From NCBI GenBank assembly GCA_018398585.1, contig JAGTTD010000008.1, positions 12,474,501-12,538,500 of the forward strand: a stretch of 64,000 nt of DNA, given 5' to 3'. Within the stretch, counting starts at the first letter, position 1, and every line of letters begins with the position of its first letter. A model generated the notes under the pieces. It had not been told where the DNA came from, ran no database searches, and saw only the letters and a list, made by a program, of their open reading frames with translations. Origin of the DNA: Simmondsia chinensis. Its lineage: Eukaryota; Streptophyta; Magnoliopsida; Caryophyllales; Simmondsiaceae. Of this stretch, positions 46,497 to 58,563 are shown one piece after another. A program made the translations under genes and the position numbers.

Positions 46497-47826
46497 TTAG
46501 ATTTTTGTCCCTTCCTCATCTTCCATTTCTTCATTCTTGTCTATGAACGGGTTGATTAGGGGTTGTTTGTTTTGTGCGATCTTGGTTACGTGAGTTGGTT
46601 CATTTAGTGTTTTCCCACTTCTTAATTGAATTGCTTGAACATGCTCTCGTAGGTTAGCGATTGTGTTACTAGGCAAAGGAACCTTGAGACCTTTCAGGGA
46701 GTTGTTTTGAAATTTGCCCGGCTTGGGTTTTGAGGTTTCTAATTGAAGCTTCTTGATTTCAAAGATTTGTTTGCGTTTATTGCATAATACTTTTGAACAA
46801 ATCTTCGATATCAATTTTCTTTTCTGGTTAGGCATGAATGGGCTATTTTTGAATCCCTGGGTTAGTCCATGAAAAATGTGGGCGGTTTCTCCACCCAGGA
46901 TTGTAAGTGTTGGAGCAGGGATTGTGATGTGATTTTTGAAAATTCGAAACAAAATTTGCTTACTCGTGATTTGAAGAGGCTGTGGCAAAGGGGTTCTGTG
47001 TCCGACAATCTATGCTCGCACATTATTTCCTACACAAAACTCGCATGTTTGCATAGGAGGCTGTATGGCATTAACACCTATGTTACCTAACTGTTTTTGA
47101 ATCACTGAAATATGAGTGGACAGGTGGTTAATGCATCTACTTCGTGAATACCTGCAGGTTTCCTTTGCATTATTCGATCAGCTGTTCTCATGTAGTTGTT
47201 GCTAGCCATTACCTCTAGCAACGCGTATACTTCGTCTGATGTCTTATTGTTAAGGGCACCTTCAGCAGCCACGTCCACCATTGTTTGGGTATTAGGTGCC
47301 AAACCCTTGTAAAACCTTCGGACTTACATCCAAACTGGTAAACCATGGTGTGGGCACCTTCTTGAAAGCTCTTTATGTTGTTCCCGCACGTCATACAATG
47401 ATTCCATGTCTTTCTGTGTAAAAGAGGTAATGTCATTCATCATTTTGGCTGATTTGGCTGGTGAAAAATATGTAGCAGGAAAGTTTTGTGCCAAATCATC
47501 CAATGTGGTGGTGGTTGACATTAACCATGCCTTAGCCTTGTTTCTTAGCTAGATCGGGAACATTCTTAGGCAAACGGCATCATCACTGGCACCATTATGC
47601 TTAACTGTGTCGCATATCTCAAAAAGTTAGTGATATGCAAGTTCGGGTCCTCACTAGGTAGACCGCCAAACTGAGCAGTCTGTTGAATCATTTGTATTAT
47701 CGCGGGTTTTATTTCAAAATTGTTTGCTTGTATGGGTGGACGTCGGATGCTAGAAGTGCATCCTCCAACAGTTGGGATAGCGTAATCTTTTAAAGCTGTT
47801 TTTTTACCATTATTTTCATTGGCCAT
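46497..47826 (-). pseudogene. Athila-like gag
   Basis: The ATG at 47826 gives MANENNGKKTALKDYAIPTV, then IRRPPIQANNFEIKPAIIQM and QFGGLPSEDPNLHITNFLRY. This is a hallmark of a plant Ty3/gypsy gag group (Athila/Tat side). Frame-shifted continuations are DDLAQNFPATYFSPAKSAKM, NDITSFTQKDMESLYD, RCPHHGLPVW and MVDVAAEGALNNKTSDEVYA, then AIQLRSGKTLNEP near 46610. At least three frameshifts are present (about 47570, 47430 and 47320). It would form the capsid; this copy cannot. Confidence 0.82.
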
Positions 47827-48498
47827 TGTTTCAGTTTGTTTGGTTTTCTTGATTTGTCAAAGTGTTTATTCGATTTAAGAATCCAAAGGGATTATTTCGT
47901 TTTCATTTTGATTTTGTATACAAAGTAAAAAAATTAATTTTAAAAAACAAAAGAAAGATAACAATAATGAAAAAGAAAAAAAAACACCACAATATAATAA
48001 AAATCTTAATTGAACCAAATTTTAAAGGCGTTAAAAATTTATAACAAAGATAAAACAAATAACGAAAACTTAAAATACAACAATCTAATAGAAAAACCTG
48101 ACAAAAACAAAATTTTAACAAAAACGCAAGAAGCATAACACTGATATTCAAAAAAAACTTAAAAATAACAATTTCAACTTTCAAAAATTTATCAAGGTTA
48201 ACACATAAGTAAAATAAAGATGAAAATAAAGAGAAAAAAAACACAAGAAAAATGACAAAATAACACAAACTTAACAGAATAACTATATGAATATTTCAAG
48301 TAAAAAGAACTTTAAAAATAAAATTAAGTGAATGAAATCAATGAAAGAAAAGAAATTTCTTCTTCAAAATTAACCAATTTTACAAGTTTTAATAAACAAC
48401 TTCAAATTAGTATCAAATCTAATTGGTATCGATATCACTCAGATAAGAACAATTCCATGGCAATGGCGCCAAAAACTTGATGTTTACTTGGTGTTTGG
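47827..48498 (-). other. 5' leader of the Athila-like element with PBS
   Basis: An AT-rich, A-run-rich leader. The PBS (TGGCGCCATTGCCATGG on the minus strand) lies at about 48455-48471. Bases beyond 48472 are the last part of the 5' LTR, cut at 48498 by the next LTR. Confidence 0.65.
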
Positions 48499-49205
48499 TG
48501 TTGTGATTCAATATAAATCTTGATCATAACATAGGGGATAATAGAATATGAGATGAGAAAGAAGTGAAATTCGAGATGAGAAATAGAGAGAGAGTTAGAT
48601 AAGAGAGAGAATCAAGATATTTCTTTTCATTTCATTGAAAATGAGTGTTACAATAGAAAGAACACAACTTATACTAATATAGCTTAAGAAGATTACAAGG
48701 AAAATATCTTACAATACCTTCCACCTGGACACGACTTAACTACCACTGGACTATACTAATAACCAACTTTCCCTCCACATATAAGCTATCGGCTAATATG
48801 CTAAGAAATGGCTTAATGTGACTAATACTACCTATCGGCTAATACACTAAGAAATGGCTTAATGTGACTAATACAAAAGAGTTAAACTACTTTATTGCAA
48901 CCAATGAATTATTAATTTATTCCACATGCTCCATCTTCTATAATCAGAACAATACTCCCCCCTTTAAAGATTATTGTCCTCAAGAGTCTAAGTAGAGAGT
49001 AGTGACTTGAAAAACCCTTATTGTTGTAGAAGGTGCAGCTAATGAGTGCTTATTAGCAACACTTGGATTTGAATATGAAGGGTATCTGAATTGTAGCTTG
49101 AAGAATATACCTCAGGAGTTCTTCCACTATCATACCTCATCAACCAAAGTCTAACTCCAATGACCACACTCACGAGCCAAACCCAGCAAGTTCGAGAATG
49201 GCGAA
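48499..49205 (-). mobile_element. LTR and 3' internal fragment of another related element
   Basis: The LTR is 48499-48951 (TGTTGTGATTC...AATCAGAACA). It is followed by ATACTCCCCCCTTTAAAGATTATTGTCCTCAAGAG, the reverse complement of the family polypurine tract and its upstream phrase. About 250 bases of internal sequence remain before copia sequence starts near 49205. The second LTR and TSD are missing. Confidence 0.7.
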
Positions 49206-50186
49206 GGTGTCATGATATGTTGGTATGTCAATAACATGCCCTTATTCGGTACAGATTTGTAACAAGTAGAGAGAACTAAAAGGTTTCTCTCTGAGAACTT
49301 TGCTATGAAAGACACGGGTGAAGCTGAGGTAATCCTTAGTATAAGGATTGTAAGGGATGGAGATTCCATAACCTTGACACGGTCCCATTATGTAGAAAGT
49401 GAGTGGAAGAAATTCAACCATGGTGCATGTGCACCGGTGTTCACACCGATGGATCCAAGTGTTAAGCTTGTACCGAATAGTGGCCCTCCTATTTTACAGT
49501 TGGATTATGCCCGAGTCATTCGATGTCTTACGTATGCCATGACGAGCACGAGGCCTGATATTACTTATGATGTTGGAAGGCAAAGTAGATATACTAGCAA
49601 TCCGAGTAAGGGACACTGGCGTGCGATTTATTGAGTACTGAAGCACTTTAAGAATACCATAAACTATGGTATTTCTTGTGTGGGGTATCCCTCTATTTTA
49701 GAGGGATATTCTTATGCTAGTTGGATCTCCCAAGTGGAGGATCATACTTCCACGGGTGGATGGGTTTTCTTACTCGGTGGAGGTGCGGTTTCTTGGGCTT
49801 CAAAGAAACGGACCTATATTTCTGATTCTAGGACGGCGGCAGAGTTTATAGCTCTTGCTTTTGCGGGAAAAGAAGCCGAATGGTTAAAGGATCTCTTGTA
49901 TGAGGTTCCTTTGTGGCCTCAGCCGATCTCACCGATATCTATCCATTGTGATAGTCAAACTACGCTTTCTAAAGCATATAGTGAGGCGTACAATGGAAAG
50001 TCTAGACTCATTGGGGTGAGAAATAGTATAGTGAGGCATCTTATTCGAGAATGTTTCATCACTGTGGATTTTATAGGAACAAGTCAGAATCAAGAGAATC
50101 CATTCACGAAAAGCCTTGCTACAGACTTGGTTCTGAAAACGTGCATGGGGATGGGGTTGAAACCAGTCGTTTTTAGTCATCCATGA
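49206..50186 (+). pseudogene. Ty1/copia pol 3' fragment (RT end and RNase H)
   Basis: Frame 0 from 49209 reads CWYVNNMPLFGTDL, where copia RT normally has LYVDDM. Both catalytic Asp are Asn here (49230-49235). After a TAA comes FLSENFAMKDTGEAEVIL, SIRIVRDGDSITLTRSHYVE and RCLTYAMTSTRPDITYDVG. A TGA at 49632 and a frame change lead to RNase H: GYPSILEGYSYASWISQVED, STGGWVFLLGGGAVSWASKK, TAAEFIALAFAGKEAEWL and NPFTKSLATDLVLKT. It ends at 50184-50186 as copia polyproteins do. gag, protease, integrase and the 5' LTR are absent. The sublineage is not resolved. Confidence 0.85.
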
Positions 50187-51400
50187 TTGGCCCTTAACTC
50201 GACGCCAAGTCAGACACTAGGTCTTGGGTCTAATGAGTGAGTTTTATCATCAGTGTGGCTACAAGCACAAATGAATTTTCGATCCCGTGTGTGAAGTGCT
50301 TGGTTGACTGCGTCAGAGATTTAAGCGATGAGCGTATGCTCTTAATGGACCCAGTCCGTATAATCTTATAATTGAATGTCGCGTCGCAGGGCATGATCAG
50401 TTGGGGTCCATCTTAGTGAGTGTAAAGTTTGGCTGCTTCAAGCGGTGATTTTTGACAAAGTGTTTGGCCCTGAAATACTCGCGAAGGGTACCGGATACAA
50501 GACTACATATGTGTCGATCTGGGAAGGTGTAGGGTATGTATGGGGAGTAGATTACCTAGTGCGTGGTGATGTATTCAGTTGGTCAAATAGGTTGTATGGT
50601 TCAGAGCATAGTCTACCATTTTCGATCCGATCAATTGTAAACATGTTATCACTAGCTGAGGTTTCAATCGAAAGACACCCTCATTGATGCGCGATATGGC
50701 CTTCTTTAACTTAGAGATGTCGTTTGTGAGAATGATTGTATTTTGAAAATAGTGACGGAATGTTGATGTATTTTCAAATAATGTGATAAGAATTGTGAAT
50801 AAAGTGTTTAAGGTTGGTCCCAAAGTTTGTTTGATATATTTTGAAGTGTATTGGGATGTGTGTCAACACACAGGACTGGTGTGTCGACACACAGTCTTAC
50901 AGAACAGGGATGCCGAGGTGTGTGTTGACACACAGGGCCCGTGTGTCGACACACAGATCAACAGATCCTTACTGCAGAACTGTGTGTCGACACACAGGGA
51001 CAGTTTTTCCACCAGGTTTTTGCTCGTTAACTTCCGGCCTTCGCGTCCTTTCTTTGAGGTATGTTTTGGGATGTCTTTTTACACTAATTCTCACATATAT
51101 ATATATATGTGTAATCCCTCATGTGATTAAATCATGGATAAACTTGATTTGAAAGATCTTGTTCATTGTTCTTTAAAAGATCATTCTCATACATCTCTTC
51201 TATATCTCCCTTTACATACGCTCATTCTATTTGACATTAGGTCATCGTTGTATCCCCGAGAATATTTCATACGCTGAAATAAGTCTTAAGAAAAGTGACA
51301 TCACGCTTTGAAACCTGTAGATCAATTTTTTACCCGTTTCTTGTGAATTTCAAGAATTACTTTATCCTTGTTTGCACATCCTTCTGTTTATTTTCTAAAT
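50187..51400 (+). mobile_element. Copia 3' untranslated region and probable 3' LTR sequence
   Basis: Continues from the copia stop. No LTR partner is in the window, so the boundary is uncertain; a start near 50762 (TGTTGATGTATTTTCAAA) is possible. It includes the TGTGTCGACACACA repeats at 50855-51000. Short open frames at 50445-51152 are not supported as genes. Confidence 0.45.
50855..51000. repeat. Five copies of a TGTGTyrACACACA palindrome
   Basis: Copies at about 50857, 50879, 50919, 50941 and 50981. Three have the exact SalI-containing palindrome GTGTGTCGACACAC; one has CAACA and one TTGACA. Several share a following CAGG. Confidence 0.9.
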
Positions 51401-54400
51401 TAAAGTACAAATTATATATACACTTAATTTGAATAAGCAACTTTTGCATATAATAATGGAACGGAAAGAAGCAGAATATAATATATACAACAATTCAAAT
51501 AATAAATATTTGAAATATAAAAGTTAATAAAAAAGTAGTTATTTTACTGGATGGTCAAATAATGAGTGCAGTCTATGCATATATTTGAAAAACAAAGGTT
51601 TGGCTTGATTTATCTGCCTTTTCGATTTTTGGTTATATATGACCAAAAGTTTGACCATGAAAATTGACTTGGCGAGGAGATTTTGAATTTAAAACTCAAC
51701 ACTTTCTTTAAACCTTGATAAAGAAAAAGATATTTTACTTACTATCAATGAAAAAATTAATAATAACTAACTTTTTTTTCAAATTATTATTTTTAAATTA
51801 AAATAATATATCAATTTCAAGAGATTTTTTTATACATAGGGGTCTTAGTTCAACATAATACTAAAAGTAATCGGAAAAAAGTGATACAATTTACTAAACT
51901 TACATTGTTATTGTAACACGTGGAATACTCGATGAAAACTACAGCAAGAAACGAAAAGGGAAAAGGAAATCTGAAAAAAAAAAAAAAAAAAAGGAGAAAA
52001 CAATATCTAGCTAGCTCAACTGAAATATTTTTAATAATTTGGCTTCTCCATGTTTGAATTTTGGTATGCATTCTGATCGGTTAGAGCTATCATGTTACAC
52101 TCTCTAGTTCCAACTTGAAAATTTATGAGCATTACTGCAAATTTTATGAATGGGAAAACATTATTATTAAAGGTTTGTTTGAAATGTAGAAGATGTCAAC
52201 CAAGGGAAAAAAAATTTTGGGAAAGTATTTTTTTTTTTTTTTTTTTGAATTACATGGAAAAAAAAAGGTCAAATAGAAAACTCTAAAAGTATATAATTGG
52301 ATTTGAAAAAATTAAATTTCCTATTAAAATGGGTAGGAAAACAACTTTTCTCTTGGAAAAGAAGGATGTAGCTAGGCCCAGACCATATCAACCCTATTGG
52401 TACTAAATTGATCTCAATTTCATGTTTAATCAATAGGGTTAGTTTTATTTGTCACCTAAGTTAATTGAATACTTATGCTTGGTATATACAAAAAGCAAAG
52501 CCTGAATAGCGTATTTATCATTTAAAATACCTAATTAATAATACATTTAAACGTCCAGGCACCTTAATGTGCTAACATTTTAAGAAAATATGATTTAGAT
52601 ACCTTAAGGTTTGCTAACATCCTTTTGAGGTACTTTTAGATTTTCAAATGTTTTTGAGATATGTTAACTTTGTAGATTTTTTTTAGCTAGCCTATGCATG
52701 AAGTTCATTTACTTTATACTGCCATGAACTTGAAAAAAGAGGAAATTATCATTTATATTATATTTTCCCCATAGTTATTATTTAGGTATATTGAGGCACT
52801 TGACGTTTTAACATATACAATGACATACCAACTTTAAATATTTTATTACTTAGATAACTTGAAGTTTTAAAATTTTATCAATTAGAAGCCTTTTTGTCAA
52901 AATTTATAAGATTTTCATTGTTTTATATTTTAAAATTTTCAAAAAAATTAAAATCCTTAAAAATATTTTAAGTATTAATAAAATATCTAAACAATTTAAA
53001 AAAAAATTAAATATATTCATATATATATATATATCAATGACATTTAATATATTAGTAAAATATTAATATATTTTAAAATTATTTTAAGCTCATCTACTTG
53101 AACAAATTTTTTTCTAAAATTTTCAAACCTTAAGGTTTTTGATAGTATGTATTGAAATGTCAAGTGCATAGGTGATAATTAAACTAAAAGTGTCTAAATA
53201 ATAAATTCTTAGCAAATCAATATCAAGAATAGTCAGCACAAAAATCACACGGCTTAAATAATATAAGAGAATATATTTTATTAAGTTACGCAATAATATA
53301 TATGTATATATATTTTTTGGCATTTCAACCGACCAAACAATAGAAAACAAAAATAAATATTGAAAATATACTTTTTCAAATAAAGGAAAAAAGTCATTTT
53401 TCTTTGTTTCTTTCACTTCAACTTTTTTCCTCACATTTTTCTTTCCTTTTTTTTTAATTTCCAAATGGAGCCTAAGGCTCCGTTTATTTAGGAGAAAAAT
53501 AAATTTTTAGAAGTTGATTTTTCTTCGAAAAATATTTTCTGAGGAAAACTAAAATGTGTCATGGTTTGTTTCAAAGGAAAACTTACTTTGGAATTGATTT
53601 TTTGTGTAGTTTAAAAGAAACATTTTTCACCAATAATTTTAAATCTTGTTATATGATAATAGAAGTAGCAATAAAAGTAATAGAAAAATAAAATCACTGT
53701 GAAAGCTATGTAAAATAGGCAAATTATCTATTAGGTACTCTTAAGTTTGAGCATTCATTACCGAATCACTTATCACTTTAATATATACAATTAAGTACCA
53801 TGACATATAAAATTTTATTATCTAGGTATAACTTATGTAAAAATATGATGAAATTTCATTAAAATTTGGCTAATATTTACAAAATTTGATGTAATATAGA
53901 CTATTAATGTATATATGCATGTGTGTGTGAGCGCATGCAAGCGCTATATTATTTTTTTCTACAAAATATTGCGGTATTACTAAACGTTTGGCCATGTTCC
54001 AATAAGAATCACATATATATTAATAAACTAACATGTCAATAAAAATTACATATATATTACTAAAATAACGTACCGTGCTATCATTTTCTAATAAAAGTAA
54101 TCACCACATTATGATAGGGATAGATATGTATGGTTGAACTCATGTTACATATGAACAATTTTGTTTAGAATTTGCCAAATTTTGGCCCCAAAAAAAAAAA
54201 GATTTATAAAAAAATAAACTTTGGCAAACACCACCTAATTCATAAAATTTTTAAACTTCAGTATTTGAGTGTAAAAACTTTTAAACTTTAGGGTATATCA
54301 TTGTATATTATTGAAACATTAGAGTACCTTATACTAAATCTTCAAATCCTAAGATGTGTAACTAATAACCTCCCTAATATAATATTGTATAACAACTCAA

Positions 54401-54834
54401 AATGATCGTTTTGTTGAAACCATAAGTAATATCTTGCATCATTTGATCATTTGGCCCAATTCATGTCCTGCTTATGACGTTCAAGGTTTATGTTCTAATC
54501 TAGTTCATTTTGGTTCAATCCGTATGTCTCACTTGATGACTTTCACTATTTTACAGGGGAAATCATTTTCCCTCTATTGGGGGTCAACAATTTCCATCAC
54601 AAAGTTTTTTTGGGTCAAAGAATATGCACCAAATTATAAAAATGATGAAAATTATTTTCAAAAATATTGTTTTCCACAAGACAAATGGAGCCTAAATTTT
54701 TACTTTTAGCATAAGAAGTTGGTGATATTTCTAGTCCTAACACTAGGCAGAAGTTCTATGGTACACAAAAGCACTTTTCTATAGGTGCAGAAAAGTGCTT
54801 TTCTGTACTTGGCAACCGTTATTTACGGGTGAAA
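51401..54834. other. AT-rich gene-free region
   Basis: Homopolymer-rich and AT-rich, with TA microsatellites (near 53020 and 53290). No coding frame is supported: the 113-codon minus frame at 53123-53464 and the + frame at 54434-54709 have low-complexity or unmatched sequence. Confidence 0.55.
53473..54695. mobile_element. Possible hAT-type MITE with AGGCTCCrTTT termini
   Basis: The left end AGGCTCCGTTTATTTAGG and the right end ACAAATGGAGCCTA are imperfect inverted repeats. Inner flanks rich in GGAAAA/TTTTCC are typical of GGCTCCGTTTGTTT-type plant MITEs. Just left of 53473 is AAATGGAGCCT, the end of a similar unit, so two may lie head to tail. No TSD was confirmed. Confidence 0.4.
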
Positions 54835-54835
54835 A

Positions 54836-55571
54836 TGTGTTGACACAAAAATATATGTGTCCACATAGGAACATGTACTCCGATTCACCACTAACGTACC
54901 CAAGTTATCAACAAATGTACTCAACATCACCAACCTAGTAGTCGTGTCAACACAGAAAAAACATGTGTCGACACCGTTATCAACTAAGAGTTGTGTACGT
55001 ATATTACAATAAGCAATGTGTGTCGACATACATAATATTCGTGTCGACACAAGATCGTGTACTTTGATCACCACTAGCCCAAGTTATCAACAAATGTACT
55101 CAACATCACCAACCAGGTAGTCGTGTCAACACAGGAACAACTTGTGTCGACACCATTATTAACTCAGAGTTGTGTACATGTGTACACAAAATTCATATCC
55201 ATGTACACATCACAATAGAGCAGAGCAATGTATAACAAAATACATGTGTCGACATACGGAAAAGGTGTGTCGACATGTATGTACACACAGTTCATACCCA
55301 TGTACCCATCACCAAACGTGTTCAACAATCAATCAAATAAATTACATGCTGACACACGTTTATAGTTTGTCGACACCTATAAATTGTTGATGAATAATTG
55401 AATTTGTGTACATTATGGTGATGTGTACATGAATATGAGCTGTGTGTACTCTTGTGTACAAGAGAGTATGTCGACACGTCTACTTCATGTGCCGTCATAC
55501 ATAATATTCGTGTGTCGACATACATAATATTCGTCTCGACACACGAACTTGCACTCTAACTGATCACCAAT
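54836..55571. repeat. Array of GTGTCGACAC-containing repeats (left part)
   Basis: More than a dozen GTGTCGACA or GTGTCAACAC motifs, with two copies of a unit of about 180 bp (54897 and 55078) reading ccaagttatcaacaaatgta, ctcaacatcaccaac, gtcgtgtcaacacag, gtgtcgacac and agagttgtgtac. A third copy is at 57066, beyond the solo LTR. Confidence 0.8.
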
Positions 55572-55576
55572 GTACC

Positions 55577-57061
55577 TGATGTGTTTTCCTACGTCTATCA
55601 AAATTTAATAGAAAACCCTATCTATTAAACACAGCTAAATTGAAGTGTAGGGCGAGAGGGTGTCGAACCACAGGGACTAAGAGTGGTGAATTTATTCTAT
55701 GACTTAAATTGATTTGAATAAAATTGAGAGATTTTTGTATTAATTAACCTAAGGTAACAACAATTAAACCAAAGTAATCTACTTCTAATCGAAAAAGTGT
55801 ATTAAATTGGAACCTAGTGTTTCGAATCCATCGTTAGCCAATTATTTTGGCATTAACTCTTAAATTGGGATTATTGATTGTCACACGGGTAGTGGTTTAG
55901 GCTACAAGCTTCAACCTACTAAGATAATGTTGTTAGTATTGCGTATTGACCCTATCTAACTAAAGCATAAGGAAAATAGGCTCTACCTAGCGTATTATTA
56001 ATTATCACATATTGACCCTATCTAACTAAAGCATAGGGAAGATAGGCTTTAATTAACAATTCGGTTAATACTATTGCTTGATTAATTAATCCTAAGGCCA
56101 CAAGCACAAAGAAATAATTTATAAATATCAATATCAATAATTAAAGGTTACAAACTCAATAATCATATCAATTGAATAAACAATAAAAATATAATACTTC
56201 AAAGTATTTATCTCAACCAAGCAATTCATGTAAACAATCAAATGAACCCGAATTAAAAGTAAACAAAAGTAAAGGCTAAGATTTCATCTAACCCCAGAGA
56301 GCAAGTTAGCTCTTCATCAAGGATGATCCGGTGAAGGAGGAGATGAACGAACTCATGTCGGTCTTTACGCTAATTTCGCTCTCGTCCCAATTTAATGAAA
56401 AATTTAAAAAAGAAAATCGGAGAAAGAGAGAGAGTTGAGAGAAAAAGTGCAGAGGCTTGAAAGAGGCGGTGAACAACTCCCAACCGAGATGGTGAACCCA
56501 GATCCAAAATAGAGACGCCGAGAGATACGATCCCCAGAACCAGAGACTCCCCCAATCGACCAAGGCCCCTCCTCCTTTTAAATTGAAACGAAATTCTAAG
56601 TTGGTGCTGGTGTCGCGCTGCTGGTAGTCGGTCTAGGTTGTAGTTGGTGTTGTTGGGTTGTGTGTTTGGGCTGGGCTGAGGACAGTCTAGTGAAGGGGTC
56701 TGTTGGGCCGGAGGTGGTGGGCTTGCTGGTGTGGGTTCGTGAACAGGGTCGTGGCTGGTGTTGGGCCGGTGTCGGGCTGGTGGTGGGCCGAGGTTACTGT
56801 AGCAGTGCGGCTTAGGGTTGAAGAAGATGCACAGTGCTGGCTCGGGTCGATGCTGGTCGAGCTTATACATTCTTGTCCCGAATCTCGATTGACTTGATTT
56901 AATTGTTTACGCATCGAATTTGCCTCATTTGCACCAACATTTGACAATTTTCAGAACTTTAGTTTCAAACCTTTTAAACCTAAAAATTTCCAAAATGAAT
57001 GTAGAACTATAATTAATCAAGTACAAAATAATTAAAAGATTCGTAAATATGAGACGCATCA
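55577..57061 (-). mobile_element. Solo LTR, 1485 bp, GTACC target-site duplication
   Basis: TGATGTGTTTTCC...GAGACGCATCA is flanked by GTACC at 55572-55576 and 57062-57066. The ends TGATGtGT and ACGCATCA are short inverted repeats, as LTR ends are. The segment gagggtgtcgaaccacagggac near 55655 resembles the position and style of the Athila LTR segment at 36040-36060 (gagtattattcccacggggg), which suggests minus orientation. Bases 56290-56880 are GC-richer and could hold the promoter and leader. Minus frames there (e.g. 56370-56870) are low-complexity. Confidence 0.75.
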
Positions 57062-57065
57062 GTAC

Positions 57066-57245
57066 CTAAGTTATCCACTAATGTATACAACATGACCAAC
57101 ATAAGAGTCGTCTCGACACAAGAACAACATGTGTTGACACTCATATCAACTCAGAGTTGTGTACATGTGTACACAAAATTCATATCTTAATACCGCACAT
57201 TACTATGTGCCGACACTTTTAGTCTGCGTGTCGACATACCATATT
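57066..57245. repeat. Array of GTGTCGACAC-containing repeats (right part)
   Basis: The third ~180-bp unit (ctaagttatccactaatgta through tgtgtacacaaaattcatat), followed by two more CGACA motifs. Continuous with 54836-55571 before the solo LTR inserted. Confidence 0.75.
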
Positions 57246-57619
57246 ACTTGCTTAGCAGGTAGCCCTTCCCCTCTCCAATTACAAAATTTTTTTTTCTGTA
57301 CGGTAGAAACGCTCAACACCAGAACAACAATTATTTCATATCTCTTCCTTTTCGCGGATGGCAATATTTGACACTCGTTTACCTGGACAGTGAAAGAAAG
57401 AACTTCGTACATTATGCCACGGTAATCAAGTTGGGCAATGATACAGATACTTCAAAAATGTGCCTAAGTATACATTGAACACGAATAATTCAATATTATA
57501 GGCCTAGAGTGGGTTCAATAGACTACGCGTGCGCCCGTCCGTCTTATTGCCGCAACGCAGTGTGTTGTGGACCTTTTCTAACCCGAATCTTTACTTTTAC
57601 ATACATTATGTTTTTATTT
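57246..57619. other. Gene-free spacer
   Basis: No coding frame or repeat recognised in about 370 bases. Confidence 0.45.
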
Positions 57620-58215
57620 ATCTTAAATGAACTCCAGTGGAGTTCTTAGGACTCAGTTCGAGCACGAGGTCCTTTTGTGTCCTACCTCGAGGTTGTTATA
57701 CTCGAGGCATTATCCGTTACTCGGGGATGAAGCTCAAGCTCAAGGTACACGCTTTCAGCGCATATTTGTCCACCTCTTTTCTCACTGTTTTTCCTTTTGC
57801 CCAGATTTTCTACTTCCCCATGTCCGCGACCTTCCTAATTAGGGCCGTATTTCTTGCCCATAATCCATAGCTGACTTTTCCATGCATATCAAGTGTTTTT
57901 GCTGACATACACTGTGTATTGAGGCATTGTTGAATTCTCAAAATTTTCCACAATCATACTTCTCATTGTCTCTCTAATTCTCTCTCTAAGTTCTACTTCA
58001 TTACTCTGGTTACTGAGCAAGTTGGGGCGTACTCCAACCCATCACCCGAGAGTGCACTCCTGTGTTGGGTGCCATGTTAACCCTGGGAGTCGAAGTGCAT
58101 GACAATCCCACATGTACCATAGTGTTAGCATAAATAACTTTGAGCAGTAGTGAACTCTACGGTGTAGCAACATCCTTTAGTTCAATCCTTGTTCTCTGAA
58201 TCTTTTCCATTCCAT
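57620..58215 (+). repeat. LTR-like dispersed repeat related to 35.2-35.96 kb
   Basis: A CT-rich tract at 57960-58005 is followed by gagcaagttggggcgtactc, caacccatcacccgag and gtgttgggtgcc, in the same order as 35740-35830. Upstream are several copies of a CTCGAG-centred phrase. Open frames at 57627-57870 are not conserved between the two copies. Confidence 0.45.
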
Positions 58216-58563
58216 CATTTAATTATCCTTTCTAAAGTCTATTGGGTGTAGTTCGAGGTCCATATTGCTTAGTTTAATCTTGAGTCGGATAAAGTTTTAT
58301 TTGCTCCCATTTCGAGCTAGTCGTTTGCATCTCAAGTTTGAGAATTTGATTACCCGTTTGCTCTATTTTTCTAACAGGGTGAATAAACCAACGGCATGGA
58401 TGGCCTTTAGTTGATGCCCAGGATTAGTGGTGCAATCAAAATAAGCAAACCAATAAAAGCTACTCATCCTACTCTTCTCCTCCAAGCAGTTCAATGTCCC
58501 ACGACATTTTAGGGCAAAAAAGGGGTTGGCACTATATGTATGAATATATACCTGCTCTGAACG

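Larger units (their letters stand above)
35973..48498 (-). mobile_element. Athila-like Ty3/gypsy element, interrupted
   Basis: The 3' LTR (35973-37168) lies at the low-coordinate end. The 5' end at about 48455-48490 reads, on the minus strand, GTAAACATCAAGTTTTTGGCGCCATTGCCATGG. The TGGCGCC PBS and its surroundings are characteristic of the Athila/Tat side of Ty3/gypsy. Only about the last 30 bases of the 5' LTR remain before another LTR starts at 48499. gag, protease, RT, RNase H and integrase occur in order, all broken. RT is split by the 40902-45053 insertion. 37169-38559 is the non-coding 3' region. Confidence 0.85.

Noticed and set aside
47903..48268. 121-codon Phe/Leu-rich minus frame resembling a membrane protein
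   Set aside because: Translation of an A/T homopolymer-rich leader of the Athila-like element; hydrophobicity comes from TTT codons.
56370..56870. 166-codon Pro/His-rich minus-strand frame
   Set aside because: Low-complexity translation of the GC-rich interior of a solo LTR; no start context or domain.
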